DNA of 7,072 bases. Origin: Chitinophagaceae bacterium (GTDB lineage: Bacteria > Bacteroidota > Bacteroidia > Chitinophagales > Chitinophagaceae). A model generated the notes under the pieces. It had not been told where the DNA came from. It worked only from the letters and a program-made list of their open reading frames with translations, and ran no database searches. Numbering within the stretch: the first letter of the stretch is position 1; the number at the start of each line of letters is the position of its first letter. Location: assembly GCA_003526435.1 (NCBI GenBank), contig DPWF01000347.1, positions 1,504-8,575 of the forward strand. Reading direction: 5' to 3'. The translations under genes were made by a program, and so were the position numbers. Positions 1 to 6,287 of the stretch are shown here, one piece after another.

Positions 1-333
1 CTGTTCAAAATTGAACATGTTATCGATCAGCAGGTTGGATATGATGATGATAGAGATATTGATAAAGCTATTGGCAATAAGCAATGATGCCAGTAATGTT
101 TTGGGTTCTTCAAGCAGATCAACAATTCTTTTATAAACAGGCTGTTGCTTTGATTTCAGTAGGTTGATATCTTTATAAGTAAGCGAAAAGAAAGCAACTT
201 CTGAACCCGATAGAACAAAAGAAAGAAAAAGTAATAGCAGTAAAACCATCACCAGCACCGTTGTGCCTTCAGGATGAAGTGCTGACAAAAAATGAGTATG
301 CAGTAAATTCAAGAATGCCGGATGGTGATCCAA
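1..333 (-). CDS. gldE: GldE, CNNM-domain (DUF21) hemolysin-like membrane protein, N-terminal part
   Basis: This partial gene runs off the left edge; 111 codons are present. A hydrophobic segment at about residues 24-41 leads into the motif LSGSEVAFFSL (41-51), the signature of the CNNM/DUF21 transmembrane domain. A second membrane segment follows at about 80-103 after a short charged linker. The CBS and CorC/HlyC domains usual for the family would lie outside the window. It is named GldE from its fold and its position after mutY and ssb, a gene order I recall as common in Bacteroidota. GldE was identified in flavobacterial gliding, but homologues also occur in non-gliders, so motility is not implied. 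No in-frame ATG precedes the first membrane segment and an in-frame TAA lies upstream, so I chose the TTG at 331-333 (MDHHPAFL). A start a few codons upstream at another rare codon is possible. The identification as a CNNM protein is firm, the gene name slightly less so. Confidence 0.85.
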   Translation of the reverse strand, partial: MDHHPAFLNLLHTHFLSALHPEGTTVLVMVLLLLLFLSFVLSGSEVAFFSLTYKDINLLKSKQQPVYKRIVDLLEEPKTLLASLLIANSFINISIIIISNLLIDNMFNFEQ

Positions 334-386
334 AGCGGGTGGTTTAAGTTTACAATCAGCAGCCGGAGCTGCTATTTATTTCATCG

Positions 387-394
387 CAAAAATA
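387..394 (-). promoter_or_regulatory. Possible -7 promoter element for gldE
   Basis: The minus strand reads TATTTTTG, a full match to the Bacteroidota -7 consensus TAnnTTTG, just after the ssb stop codon and about 54 bp before the proposed gldE start. An upstream TTTTG lies 15 bp away, shorter than the usual spacing of about 19-21 bp to the -33 TTTG. It may give gldE its own transcript in addition to readthrough from ssb. The sequence is AT-rich, so a chance match is possible. Confidence 0.35.
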
Positions 395-408
395 TCAATT
401 CCATCGAA

Positions 409-840
409 TCAAAATGGAAGTGATTCGCCGGGATCAGCAAGTGGGGGTGCATCATCACCTGTATAACCTTCCAGGCCCTCTGTTCCGCCATTGGGTACAT
501 GACCATCGCCACGCTTATCAAGCATAATCAGGTTATCACCCACTACTTCGGTTGCAAATTTTTTATTGCCTTCTTTATCTTCCCAGCTTCGGGTCCGTAA
601 ACGACCCTCCACATAAATAAGGCTCCCCTTGTGCAGGTATTTCTGTGCCAGTTCAGCCAAACCTCTCCACAGCACCACAGTATGCCATTCTGTTTGAGAA
701 ACTAATTTCCCGGATCTGTCTTTATAGGTTTCTGTAGTAGCCAGCGGGAATTTAGCTACGGCAATATTGCCTTCCAGGTGTTGGACATCAGGGTCTTTTC
801 CGAGATTACCGATCAGCATTACTCTGTTTACACCTCTCAT
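409..840 (-). CDS. ssb: Single-stranded DNA-binding protein (SSB)
   Basis: SSB coats single-stranded DNA during replication, repair and recombination, normally as a homotetramer. The 143-aa product starts with the typical VNRVMLIGNLGKDPDV (residues 4-19) and continues through an OB fold to about residue 108, including TEWHTVVLW (50-58) and the KGSLIYVEGRL strand (71-81). A short low-complexity Gly-rich linker (about 111-128) leads to an acidic tail with D129, D130, D136 and E139. It ends in LPF, a variant of the usual DIPF tip that binds partner proteins such as repair and recombination enzymes. Length is at the short end for bacterial SSBs. The ATG at 838-840 is used; no Shine-Dalgarno is visible, as expected in this phylum. 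The gene lies 82 bp downstream of mutY on the same strand and is followed by gldE. A near-match to the -7 element (TATTTTTA, minus strand 878-885) could give it its own promoter. Confidence 0.96.
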   Translation of the reverse strand: MRGVNRVMLIGNLGKDPDVQHLEGNIAVAKFPLATTETYKDRSGKLVSQTEWHTVVLWRGLAELAQKYLHKGSLIYVEGRLRTRSWEDKEGNKKFATEVVGDNLIMLDKRGDGHVPNGGTEGLEGYTGDDAPPLADPGESLPF

Positions 841-922
841 ACGGTTGATTTTTTGTTCGTCGCAGGTTAATCACTCTTAAAAATAACTTTTTTTAAGCAA
901 CAAAAGAACAGCACTCAAAAAT

Positions 923-1987
923 TTAAGATTTAACCTTACCAGACTGGTATTGGGTAATGAGACGTGGGAAAGCCAATCCAGATAGTCCTTTCGGGGTTTG
1001 CCATTCGCCAGTTGATAAAAGCGGGGCCGGAAGTTTTTTCAGTGCCACCCTGATAAAACAACCGCTGATCTGTTGGTGGGTAAGCTGCTGGATTAACGGA
1101 GCTGAAATTTCAAGTACAGTTAATTGTCGGATAGCCAGTTGTTCTTTTAACCACTCTGCCACCAAAGCCGGTGTCCATTGCTGAGATTTGTCTGTTTCTA
1201 CCAGGTAAAATTCAAAAAGCCCCTGCCATATGTCCTTAGCAGTTCTTTGTCGCACCCAGGTTTTTCCTTCATACTCAAAAATAAAATAACTGAAATGCCT
1301 GTTTCTGCGTGTGAGTACTTTTTCTTTTATAGGTAACCGGTTTACCATGCCGGTCTCGTAAGCAGTGCAGCCTGTATGGAGTGGACAATGCGAGCAGGTG
1401 GGTGCAGCAGGTTTACAAACTGTGGCACCGAAATCCATAATTGCCTGGTTATATTCTCCGGGCGATTTTTTATCCATCACCTGTTGAGCCAGTTCTGCGA
1501 AGACCTGTTTACCTGCTGTACTATCAATAGGTGTGTCAATTCCATGGTAACGGGAAAGCACGCGAAACACATTACCGTCTACTACCGCATAGGGCAGGTT
1601 GTAGGCAAAAGAAGCAATGGCCGCAGCGGTATAGGGGCCAACACCTTTTAGTTCTATTATTTCGTCATACCGTTCCGGGAAAACGCCTTTGTACTTTTGT
1701 ACAATTTCACGGGCAGTAAATAAAAGGTTTCTACAACGATTATAATAACCCAATCCCTCCCATAATTTAAATACTTCCTGGTCAGGTGCGGCGGCCAGTT
1801 TAAATACAGTAGGATATTTTTTAATGAATCGGTTATAATAATTCCAGCCCTGTTCAACCCTTGTTTGCTGGAGTATTATTTCACTCAGCCAGATACGATA
1901 GGGGTTTTTCTCCCCTTTCCAGGGCATTTCGCGGTTGTTTTGGCTGCGGTTCCACTGTAGTAATTTCCTGGTAAACTGGCTATTCAT
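923..1987 (-). CDS. mutY: A/G-specific adenine DNA glycosylase MutY
   Basis: MutY removes adenine mispaired with 8-oxoguanine (or G) and so prevents G:C to T:A changes. The 354-aa protein has every expected element. Catalytic Glu36 sits in LSEIILQQTRV (34-44). The helix-hairpin-helix is LKGVGPYTAAAIA (113-125), followed by the catalytic Asp137 in VVDGNV. The iron-sulfur cluster ligands are C191, C198, C201 and C207 with the classical C-x6-C-x2-C-x5-C spacing. The C-terminal third (about 225-345) is the NUDIX-like 8-oxoG recognition domain, with WQGLFEF at 254-260 and an LTH segment at 302-304 where the family usually has an F/L-S/T-H loop. The length is normal and no residue is missing. Translation starts at the ATG at 1985-1987, without a Shine-Dalgarno. 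It is divergent from the HU gene and heads the mutY-ssb-gldE group. A weak -7-like AATCTTTG lies only about 9 bp before the start codon. Confidence 0.97.
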   Translation of the reverse strand: MNSQFTRKLLQWNRSQNNREMPWKGEKNPYRIWLSEIILQQTRVEQGWNYYNRFIKKYPTVFKLAAAPDQEVFKLWEGLGYYNRCRNLLFTAREIVQKYKGVFPERYDEIIELKGVGPYTAAAIASFAYNLPYAVVDGNVFRVLSRYHGIDTPIDSTAGKQVFAELAQQVMDKKSPGEYNQAIMDFGATVCKPAAPTCSHCPLHTGCTAYETGMVNRLPIKEKVLTRRNRHFSYFIFEYEGKTWVRQRTAKDIWQGLFEFYLVETDKSQQWTPALVAEWLKEQLAIRQLTVLEISAPLIQQLTHQQISGCFIRVALKKLPAPLLSTGEWQTPKGLSGLAFPRLITQYQSGKVKS

Positions 1988-2202
1988 GTGTTTTACAAAG
2001 ATTCAGAAAAGAGTGTTTGACTGAAAATAAAGTTATTAAATGACGCATTTAATTTATATGTGTTATACTGACAGGAAGATTAACATTTTTGAACCATTTA
2101 TCTATCAATCAGTAACGTCTATAAAAATTAAACAATCTTTCTTGCAAATACCAGTTTTTTTATCTTATTTTAAACCTGATTCATTAAACAATTCTATTTC
2201 CA

Positions 2203-2493
2203 ATGAGAAAGTCAGACCTCATCAACCAGATTTCCGACAAAACGGGTATACCGAAAGTGGATGTACTGGTTACCTTAGAAACCATGTTTAAAGAGGTAAA
2301 AGAGAGCCTTTCGAATGGCCAGAATATTTATATCCGTGGCTTTGGCAGCTTTATTACCAAAAAACGTGCGGCCAAAATCGGGCGTAATATCAAGAAGAAT
2401 ATTGCTGTAGAAATTCCCGAACACTATATCCCAGCATTTAAACCGGCAAAAGAATTTGTTAGTGAAGTAAAAAGCAAGCGGAAGTCGGACTAA
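2203..2493 (+). CDS. HU/IHF-family histone-like DNA-binding protein
   Basis: HU-type proteins bind and bend DNA as dimers and help compact the nucleoid. The 96-aa product has the helical dimerisation part (about 1-40, MRKSDLINQISDKTG), the conserved IRGFGSF turn (44-50), and the DNA-contacting beta arm region (about 53-76) ending in IPAFKPAKEF (76-85), which carries the family signature. An EIPEHYIP segment (70-77) replaces the more common RNP tip arrangement of E. coli HU, as seen in many Bacteroidota paralogues; whether it acts as HU or as an IHF-like subunit cannot be decided here. A lysine-rich tail (90-94) adds positive charge. The ATG at 2203 is used; a TTG at 2142 followed 21 bp later by TATTTTAA (2166) is a poor but possible promoter. 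The TPR gene begins 22 bp after its stop, so the two are probably cotranscribed. Confidence 0.93.
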   Translation: MRKSDLINQISDKTGIPKVDVLVTLETMFKEVKESLSNGQNIYIRGFGSFITKKRAAKIGRNIKKNIAVEIPEHYIPAFKPAKEFVSEVKSKRKSD

Positions 2494-2515
2494 CTTCGCC
2501 GAAATTTTCCGACTT
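2482..2515 (+). promoter_or_regulatory. Hairpin spanning the HU stop and the TPR gene start
   Basis: AAGTCGGA at 2482-2489 and TCCGACTT at 2508-2515 form a perfect 8-bp inverted repeat around an 18-nt loop. The left arm lies in the last HU codons and the right arm ends one base before the GTG start of the next gene. In the transcript it could act on translation initiation or coupling, or on mRNA stability. No T-tract follows, so it does not look like a terminator. The function is inferred only from position. Confidence 0.4.
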
Positions 2516-3367
2516 GTGAAAAAACAGCAATTATTTTTAACCGGTGGCGGTTTACTCCTATTTGTTCTACTCTATTTTGTAAGTCCTACTGTAGCCCCGA
2601 CTAAACATGTACATGCCGAAGGTGACACTTCGCATTCACATGAAAATCAACCTATTAAGTTTGAAGACCTGCTTGTAAAAGCCAAAGAAAAGATCAGTCC
2701 TGAACAGGTTGCCCGTATCAGTGCCCTTGAAAATGCGGTTGTAAGAGGAGATATAAAAGAGCAACAAATACATGTTTACCACCAGTTGGCCAGGTTCTGG
2801 GCCGATTCGGCACGCATCTTCGAACCCTATGCCTGGTATACGGGCGAAGCTGCCAAGTTGGAAAATTCTGAAAAAAGCCTCACCTTTGCCGCCCATCTGT
2901 TTTTAAACAACTTAATGACAGAGGGTGAGCCTGCCATGCAAAACTGGCTGGCAACACAAGCAAAAGTTCTTTTTGATAAGGCCCTTGTACTGAATCCGGC
3001 AAATGATTCAAGTAAAGTTGGTTTAGGTGCCTGTTACCTGTTTGGCAATATTTCAGATAACCCGATGGAGGGCATCATGAGTATCAGATCGGTAGTAGAA
3101 AAAGATCCTGATAACCTCTTTGGTCAGATGATGCTGGGTTTAGGTGGAAAGAAAAGCGGGCAATATGATAAAGCGATTGAACGCTTTCTGATAGTGCTCA
3201 AGAAAGATCCGGAAAACCTGGACGCTATTTTCAATCTGGCTGAATGTTATGACATACATAACGAGAAAGCCAATGCCATTAAATGGTATGAAATAGCCAG
3301 AGAGAAAGTTCCGGTGCCTGCTGCAAAAGAAGCACTGTCGAAAAGAATAGCTGAATTGAAACGATAA
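2516..3367 (+). CDS. Membrane-anchored tetratricopeptide repeat (TPR) protein
   Basis: The 283-aa product starts with a short basic end and a hydrophobic segment (about residues 6-23), which fits a signal anchor or uncleaved signal; no lipoprotein cysteine is present. The bulk would therefore lie in the periplasm. A histidine-rich stretch, HVHAEGDTSHSHEN (31-44), with four His follows the anchor and could bind metal or be a simple linker. The rest is helical. TPR-like units are visible around 147-162 (AKVLFDKALVLNPAN), 183-200 (VVEKDPDN end), 203-232 (GQYDKAIERFLIVLKKDP) and 236-264 (NLAECYDIHNEKANAIKWYEIA), so TPRs occupy the C-terminal half. TPRs bind other proteins; no partner can be named. 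The start is GTG at 2516, 22 bp after the HU stop and directly after a hairpin; the frame and the membrane segment support it. No enzyme motif is present. Confidence 0.85.
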   Translation: MKKQQLFLTGGGLLLFVLLYFVSPTVAPTKHVHAEGDTSHSHENQPIKFEDLLVKAKEKISPEQVARISALENAVVRGDIKEQQIHVYHQLARFWADSARIFEPYAWYTGEAAKLENSEKSLTFAAHLFLNNLMTEGEPAMQNWLATQAKVLFDKALVLNPANDSSKVGLGACYLFGNISDNPMEGIMSIRSVVEKDPDNLFGQMMLGLGGKKSGQYDKAIERFLIVLKKDPENLDAIFNLAECYDIHNEKANAIKWYEIAREKVPVPAAKEALSKRIAELKR

Positions 3368-3400
3368 ATTTATTTTTTAACTGTATAAAATTACTTTGGT

Positions 3401-3496
3401 ATGCCTTGTGGTAAGAAGAGAAAGCGTCATAAGATCGCTACACACAAACGTAAAAAGCGTCTGAGAAAGAATCGTCATAAGAAGAAGAACAAATAG
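3401..3496 (+). CDS. Small very basic protein, AURKAIP1/COX24 (mS38/bS22-like) type, probably ribosomal
   Basis: This 31-codon ORF begins at ATG 3401 and ends with TAG 3494-3496. The product starts MPCGKKRKRHKIATHKRKK and continues with RLRKNRHKKKNK; about 19 of 31 residues are Lys, Arg or His and none is acidic. The pattern KKRxKRxxxxKxRKxLRxxR is what I recall of the short AURKAIP1/COX24 family, related to the mitochondrial small-subunit protein mS38 and the actinobacterial ribosomal protein bS22. A role in binding rRNA is inferred from that resemblance and the composition. It lies 33 bp after the TPR gene and is directly followed by a strong terminator, so it probably closes the HU-TPR transcript or has its own short one. 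TTACTTTG, one mismatch from the -7 consensus, sits at 3391-3398, three to ten bases before the ATG. A gene caller with a 50-aa or longer cut-off would miss it. Confidence 0.75.
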   Translation: MPCGKKRKRHKIATHKRKKRLRKNRHKKKNK

Positions 3497-3519
3497 TTCC
3501 TTCTATCGACCTTAATACA

Positions 3520-3560
3520 AAACGGGTCTGGTCTGGCTATGCGCAGTTCCAGACCCGTTT
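3520..3560 (+). terminator. Rho-independent-type terminator after the small basic protein gene
   Basis: AAACGGGTCTGG (3520-3531) and CCAGACCCGTTT (3549-3560) make a perfect 12-bp stem around a 17-nt loop, beginning 23 bp after the TAG of the small ORF. The 3' arm ends in TTT, but the T-run is short (GTTTAAC), so it may be a weaker terminator or an mRNA-stabilising end. It would end the HU-TPR-small protein transcript and separate it from the RNase gene. Confidence 0.75.
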
Positions 3561-3694
3561 AACACTTATCTGGAAGCAGCCTTACCTTCCGAACAGCAAC
3601 TTTACCTTTCCTTCCTTTGGCTGCTCCATCAGATGTTGTGGATGCTGATATACCGAATACCGGTAGGTGATTTTGTATTTAAAAGTTGCACTTT

Positions 3695-5245
3695 GTGAAC
3701 AAAGAACTGATTATTAATGCCGCTCCAACAGGCGTGGAAATAGCCCTATTGGAAGACAAGAAACTGGTGGAGCTGCACAATGAAAAAACCGATGCCAACT
3801 TTGCAGTGGGCGATCTGTACCTGGGTAAAGTAAAAAAGCTGATCCCCGGACTCAACGCTGCATTTGTAGATGTAGGCTTCGAAAAAGATGCATTTCTGCA
3901 TTACACGGATCTGAGTCCGTATGCCCGTTCTATCATCAAGTTTACCCAAATTGCCATGAGCGATAAAGGTGAACAGGCTTTCGATTTTGCCCGGTTTCAG
4001 TCTGAACCTGAAATTGTAAAAACAGGAAAAATCAATGAGGTACTGAATGGTAAACCGCATGTATTGGTTCAGATTCTGAAAGAACCCATCGCAGCAAAAG
4101 GTCCCAGATTGAGTTGCGAACTTTCTTTACCAGGAAGATTTGTAGTAGTAACACCCTTTAACGAGATTGTTGCCGTATCCAAAAAAATTCATTCTTCCGA
4201 AGAGCGTAAACGCCTGCATAAAATTGTGGAAGCAATTCGCCCGAAGAACTTTGGTGTCATAGTTCGAACTGCTGCTGAAGGAAAAAGTACAGCCGAACTA
4301 CACCAGGATATGTTGTCATTGGTAGAAACATGGAAAAACATTCAGCAGAACCTGAAAGGTGCTGTAGCTCCGGTAAGGATCATGAGCGAAGAAACTAAAA
4401 CCACCAGTATTCTGCGCGACTTACTGAGTGCCGATTTCAATCGCATAGTAGTGAATGATAAAAATCTGTTCCAGGTTACACAATCATACATCCAAAGAAT
4501 TGCACCCGATAAAACAGATATTGTTTCACTTTATCACAACGGTCTTCCCATCTTCGATCAGTTTGGCGTTACCAAACAGGTGAAATCTTCTTTCGGCAAA
4601 ACAGTGAACCTCCCAAGCGGTGCTTATCTCATTATTGAGCACACAGAAGCATTGCATGTAGTGGATGTAAACAGTGGTTACAAGAGTGTGAGTAATAACC
4701 AGGAAGACAATGCACTTGAAACCAATCTCGAAGCGGCAGAAGAAATAGCTCGACAGTTAAGACTGCGTGATATTGGTGGAATTATTGTGGTAGATTTTAT
4801 TGACATGAAGCTGCCCGATAACAAACGTAAGGTGCAGGAAGCCATGGAGCAGTTCATGAAAGCCGATCGGGCCAAACATTCTGTGTTACCTATTTCCAAA
4901 TTCGGATTGCTGCAAATTACGCGTCAGCGGATGCGTCCTGAAGTAAATATCAATACAGCAGAAAGTTGTCCGGCTTGTAATGGTACCGGGAAGATTACAT
5001 CAACACTGTTGCTTGAAGATGAAATTGAAAAGAAATTACATTATCTCGTTAGTCACTCACACAAGAACCTGACGATTGTTGTACATCCCATTGTTCATTC
5101 TTATCTCACCAAAGGTTTATTCTCATCCATCATTAAGAAATGGAAGAAAAAACATAAAGTAAAACTGAAAGCTCAGGCCAACACCAATTACCATCTCACG
5201 GAATTCAAATTCTTTGATGAGAGAGAAGAAGAGATAAAATTTTAA
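3695..5245 (+). CDS. rng: Ribonuclease E/G family endoribonuclease
   Basis: RNase E/G enzymes cut single-stranded RNA in rRNA maturation and mRNA decay. The 516-aa product has an N-terminal part (MNKELIINAAPTGVEIALLED) feeding an S1 RNA-binding domain at about residues 36-125 (GDLYLGKVKKLIPGLNAAFVDVG), then the RNase E/G catalytic domain. The two metal-binding aspartates are D324 in VVDVNSG and D367 in IVVDFIDM, flanked by LETNLEAAEEIARQLRLRD. The zinc-link motif CPAC follows at 425-428, and a small C-terminal domain ends the protein. There is no long scaffold tail as in E. coli RNase E, so it is closer in architecture to RNase G and the usual Bacteroidota form. The frame is open to a TTG at 3686, but the GTG at 3695 gives the usual MNKELIINA start and is preferred. 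It converges on the peptidase gene, with a hairpin immediately after the stop. Confidence 0.95.
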   Translation: MNKELIINAAPTGVEIALLEDKKLVELHNEKTDANFAVGDLYLGKVKKLIPGLNAAFVDVGFEKDAFLHYTDLSPYARSIIKFTQIAMSDKGEQAFDFARFQSEPEIVKTGKINEVLNGKPHVLVQILKEPIAAKGPRLSCELSLPGRFVVVTPFNEIVAVSKKIHSSEERKRLHKIVEAIRPKNFGVIVRTAAEGKSTAELHQDMLSLVETWKNIQQNLKGAVAPVRIMSEETKTTSILRDLLSADFNRIVVNDKNLFQVTQSYIQRIAPDKTDIVSLYHNGLPIFDQFGVTKQVKSSFGKTVNLPSGAYLIIEHTEALHVVDVNSGYKSVSNNQEDNALETNLEAAEEIARQLRLRDIGGIIVVDFIDMKLPDNKRKVQEAMEQFMKADRAKHSVLPISKFGLLQITRQRMRPEVNINTAESCPACNGTGKITSTLLLEDEIEKKLHYLVSHSHKNLTIVVHPIVHSYLTKGLFSSIIKKWKKKHKVKLKAQANTNYHLTEFKFFDEREEEIKF

Positions 5246-5309
5246 GCGTGAATAGTGAATGGTCAATGGTGAATACACTATTGATCATTCACCATTGACC
5301 ATTCACGCT
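5245..5309. terminator. Bidirectional hairpin terminator made of 7-nt repeats
   Basis: Positions 5255-5274 and 5287-5306 are perfect reverse complements: a 20-bp stem with a 12-nt loop, filling the gap between the convergent stops of the RNase gene (5243-5245) and the peptidase gene (5315-5317). An alternative pairing uses AGCGTGAAT (5245-5253) with ATTCACGCT (5301-5309), bulging seven bases. From 5248 the sequence is in strict 7-nt register: GTGAATA, GTGAATG, GTCAATG, GTGAATA, then CACTATT, GATCATT, CACCATT, GACCATT. The position and symmetry fit a shared terminator; the T-tracts on either side are modest. Confidence 0.7.
5248..5303. repeat. Heptanucleotide repeat array, four units in each orientation
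   Basis: Eight consecutive 7-nt units are related to GTGAATG: the first four in one orientation and the last four close to their reverse complement. Units differ from one another at one to three bases, and the two central ones of the right half (CACTATT, GATCATT) are the most diverged. A 7-nt period cannot be a coding repeat. It forms the terminator hairpin described above, and may have arisen by unit duplication followed by inversion. Confidence 0.7.
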
Positions 5310-5314
5310 CTTCC

Positions 5315-6010
5315 TTAATCATCATTTCTTGATGATCCGTTCAAAAAGATCAATACATATTGAATAAGTGTAGCTACTGATGCCAGTGCGGCTACTACAT
5401 AGGTCATGGCTGCCCATTTAAGTGCATCTTTCGCCCCTTCCTGTTCACGTTGTACAAGTATACCCCTGTTGTTTAACCAGGCAAGGGCCCGGTTACTCGC
5501 ATCAAATTCTACAGGTAAGGTAATTACTGAAAACAAAGTGGTCAATCCAAATAAGATGATACCACCCAATAACAACATGGGAAATGTATTCACCAATATT
5601 ACCCCGGCCAATAATACCCACTGCACAATTGAACTACTGAACTGAACAAAAGGTACCAGGCGGCTACGCATCATTAACCAATTATAAGCTGTAGCATGCT
5701 GAACAGCATGACCACATTCATGGGCTGCCACTGCAGCCGAAGCTATACTGGTTCCGCTGTAGACTTCCGGACTTAAATTGACTGTTTTATTCGCTGGATT
5801 ATAGTGGTCGGACAGAAAACCGTCAACAGATATAACTTTTACATCATATATTCCATTGTCATGGAGCATTTTTTCAGCAATTTCCTTCCCGCTTAATCCA
5901 TTGGAAATGGGTAACTGGCTATAATGGGTGAATTTGCCCTTTAACCTGGAGGAGACCAGGAAGCTGATACCCAGAAAAATGAGGGACACTAAAATGATCG
6001 ACATATCCAT
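5315..6010 (-). CDS. Membrane zinc metallopeptidase, YugP family
   Basis: The 231-aa protein belongs to the YugP-like zinc-dependent peptidases (Zn_peptidase_2), membrane proteins of largely unknown substrate. The catalytic motif is AAHECGHAVQHA: H97, E98 and H101 form HExxH. LPVEFDAS (165-172), with E168 as the probable third zinc ligand, resembles the equivalent segment of HtpX-like enzymes. Membrane segments are seen at about 3-21, 128-165 (probably two) and 199-224, a normal layout for the family, and the length of about 230 aa is typical. SVDGFLSDHYNP (61-72) and the following NLSPEVYSGTSIA (78-90) match the conserved pre-active-site stretch. The start is the ATG at 6008-6010; a second Met two codons later is equally possible. 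It stands alone on the minus strand, convergent with the RNase gene. A role in membrane protein quality control is only a guess. Confidence 0.92.
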   Translation of the reverse strand: MDMSIILVSLIFLGISFLVSSRLKGKFTHYSQLPISNGLSGKEIAEKMLHDNGIYDVKVISVDGFLSDHYNPANKTVNLSPEVYSGTSIASAAVAAHECGHAVQHATAYNWLMMRSRLVPFVQFSSSIVQWVLLAGVILVNTFPMLLLGGIILFGLTTLFSVITLPVEFDASNRALAWLNNRGILVQREQEGAKDALKWAAMTYVVAALASVATLIQYVLIFLNGSSRNDD

Positions 6011-6045
6011 AGTTATATTTTAAGAAAAAGCTGCAAATAGCCTAC

Positions 6046-6053
6046 CAAACCTA
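6046..6053 (-). promoter_or_regulatory. Possible -7 promoter element for the YugP-type peptidase
   Basis: The minus strand reads TAGGTTTG, an exact match to TAnnTTTG, 35 bp upstream of the ATG, giving an expected 5' leader of about 30 nt. No TTTG is found at the usual -33 distance, so the call rests on one element and its position. Confidence 0.4.
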
Positions 6054-6155
6054 AAAATGACATTTTCCTTACCTCAGGCTCCTATTTTCTGCCAAAAAGA
6101 CCCCCTTTTTATGACAAAATTCCCCACCCGGTACCGATGGGTCGAATGGCTATGA

Positions 6156-6186
6156 TTAACAATATGTTAAAGCGTTTTACGAAAAC
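6156..6186. promoter_or_regulatory. Two adjacent palindromes, possible operator sites
   Basis: TTAACA-ATA-TGTTAA (6156-6170) and GTTTT-ACG-AAAAC (6174-6186) are perfect inverted repeats with 3-nt centres, 17 bp apart centre to centre. Such short symmetric sites can bind dimeric regulators. No cognate regulator gene is in the window, and AT-rich DNA makes chance palindromes common. Confidence 0.25.
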
Positions 6187-6287
6187 AATCGTATATTAAA
6201 TAATTATGCACAGACTCAAAATTTATTTTGCCATGTGGCCCGGTTTTGTAACTTAGTGCTAGAATTTAATGGGTTAGTAAGTAAACG

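Noticed and set aside
957..1857. Several plus- and minus-strand open frames inside mutY
   Set aside because: They are alternative frames of a complete, motif-perfect mutY; none has a coherent domain.
2040..2291. Plus-strand ORF of 83 codons across the mutY-HU gap
   Set aside because: It overlaps the clearly genuine HU gene in another frame and its product has no recognisable feature.
3559..3670. Minus-strand open stretch giving a basic peptide (AAKGRKGKVAVRKV) like a histone-type tail
   Set aside because: There is no ATG, GTG or TTG with context, it overlaps the terminator stem, and an in-frame stop lies just upstream; it is probably the reverse of a C/T-rich leader.
5248..5303. CRISPR array or insertion-sequence end suggested by short repeats
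   Set aside because: The units are 7 nt with no spacers, and no transposase or target duplication is present; a hairpin explains them.
6129..6136. Palindrome CGGTACCG
   Set aside because: An isolated 8-bp palindrome with no paired site or flanking promoter is expected by chance.
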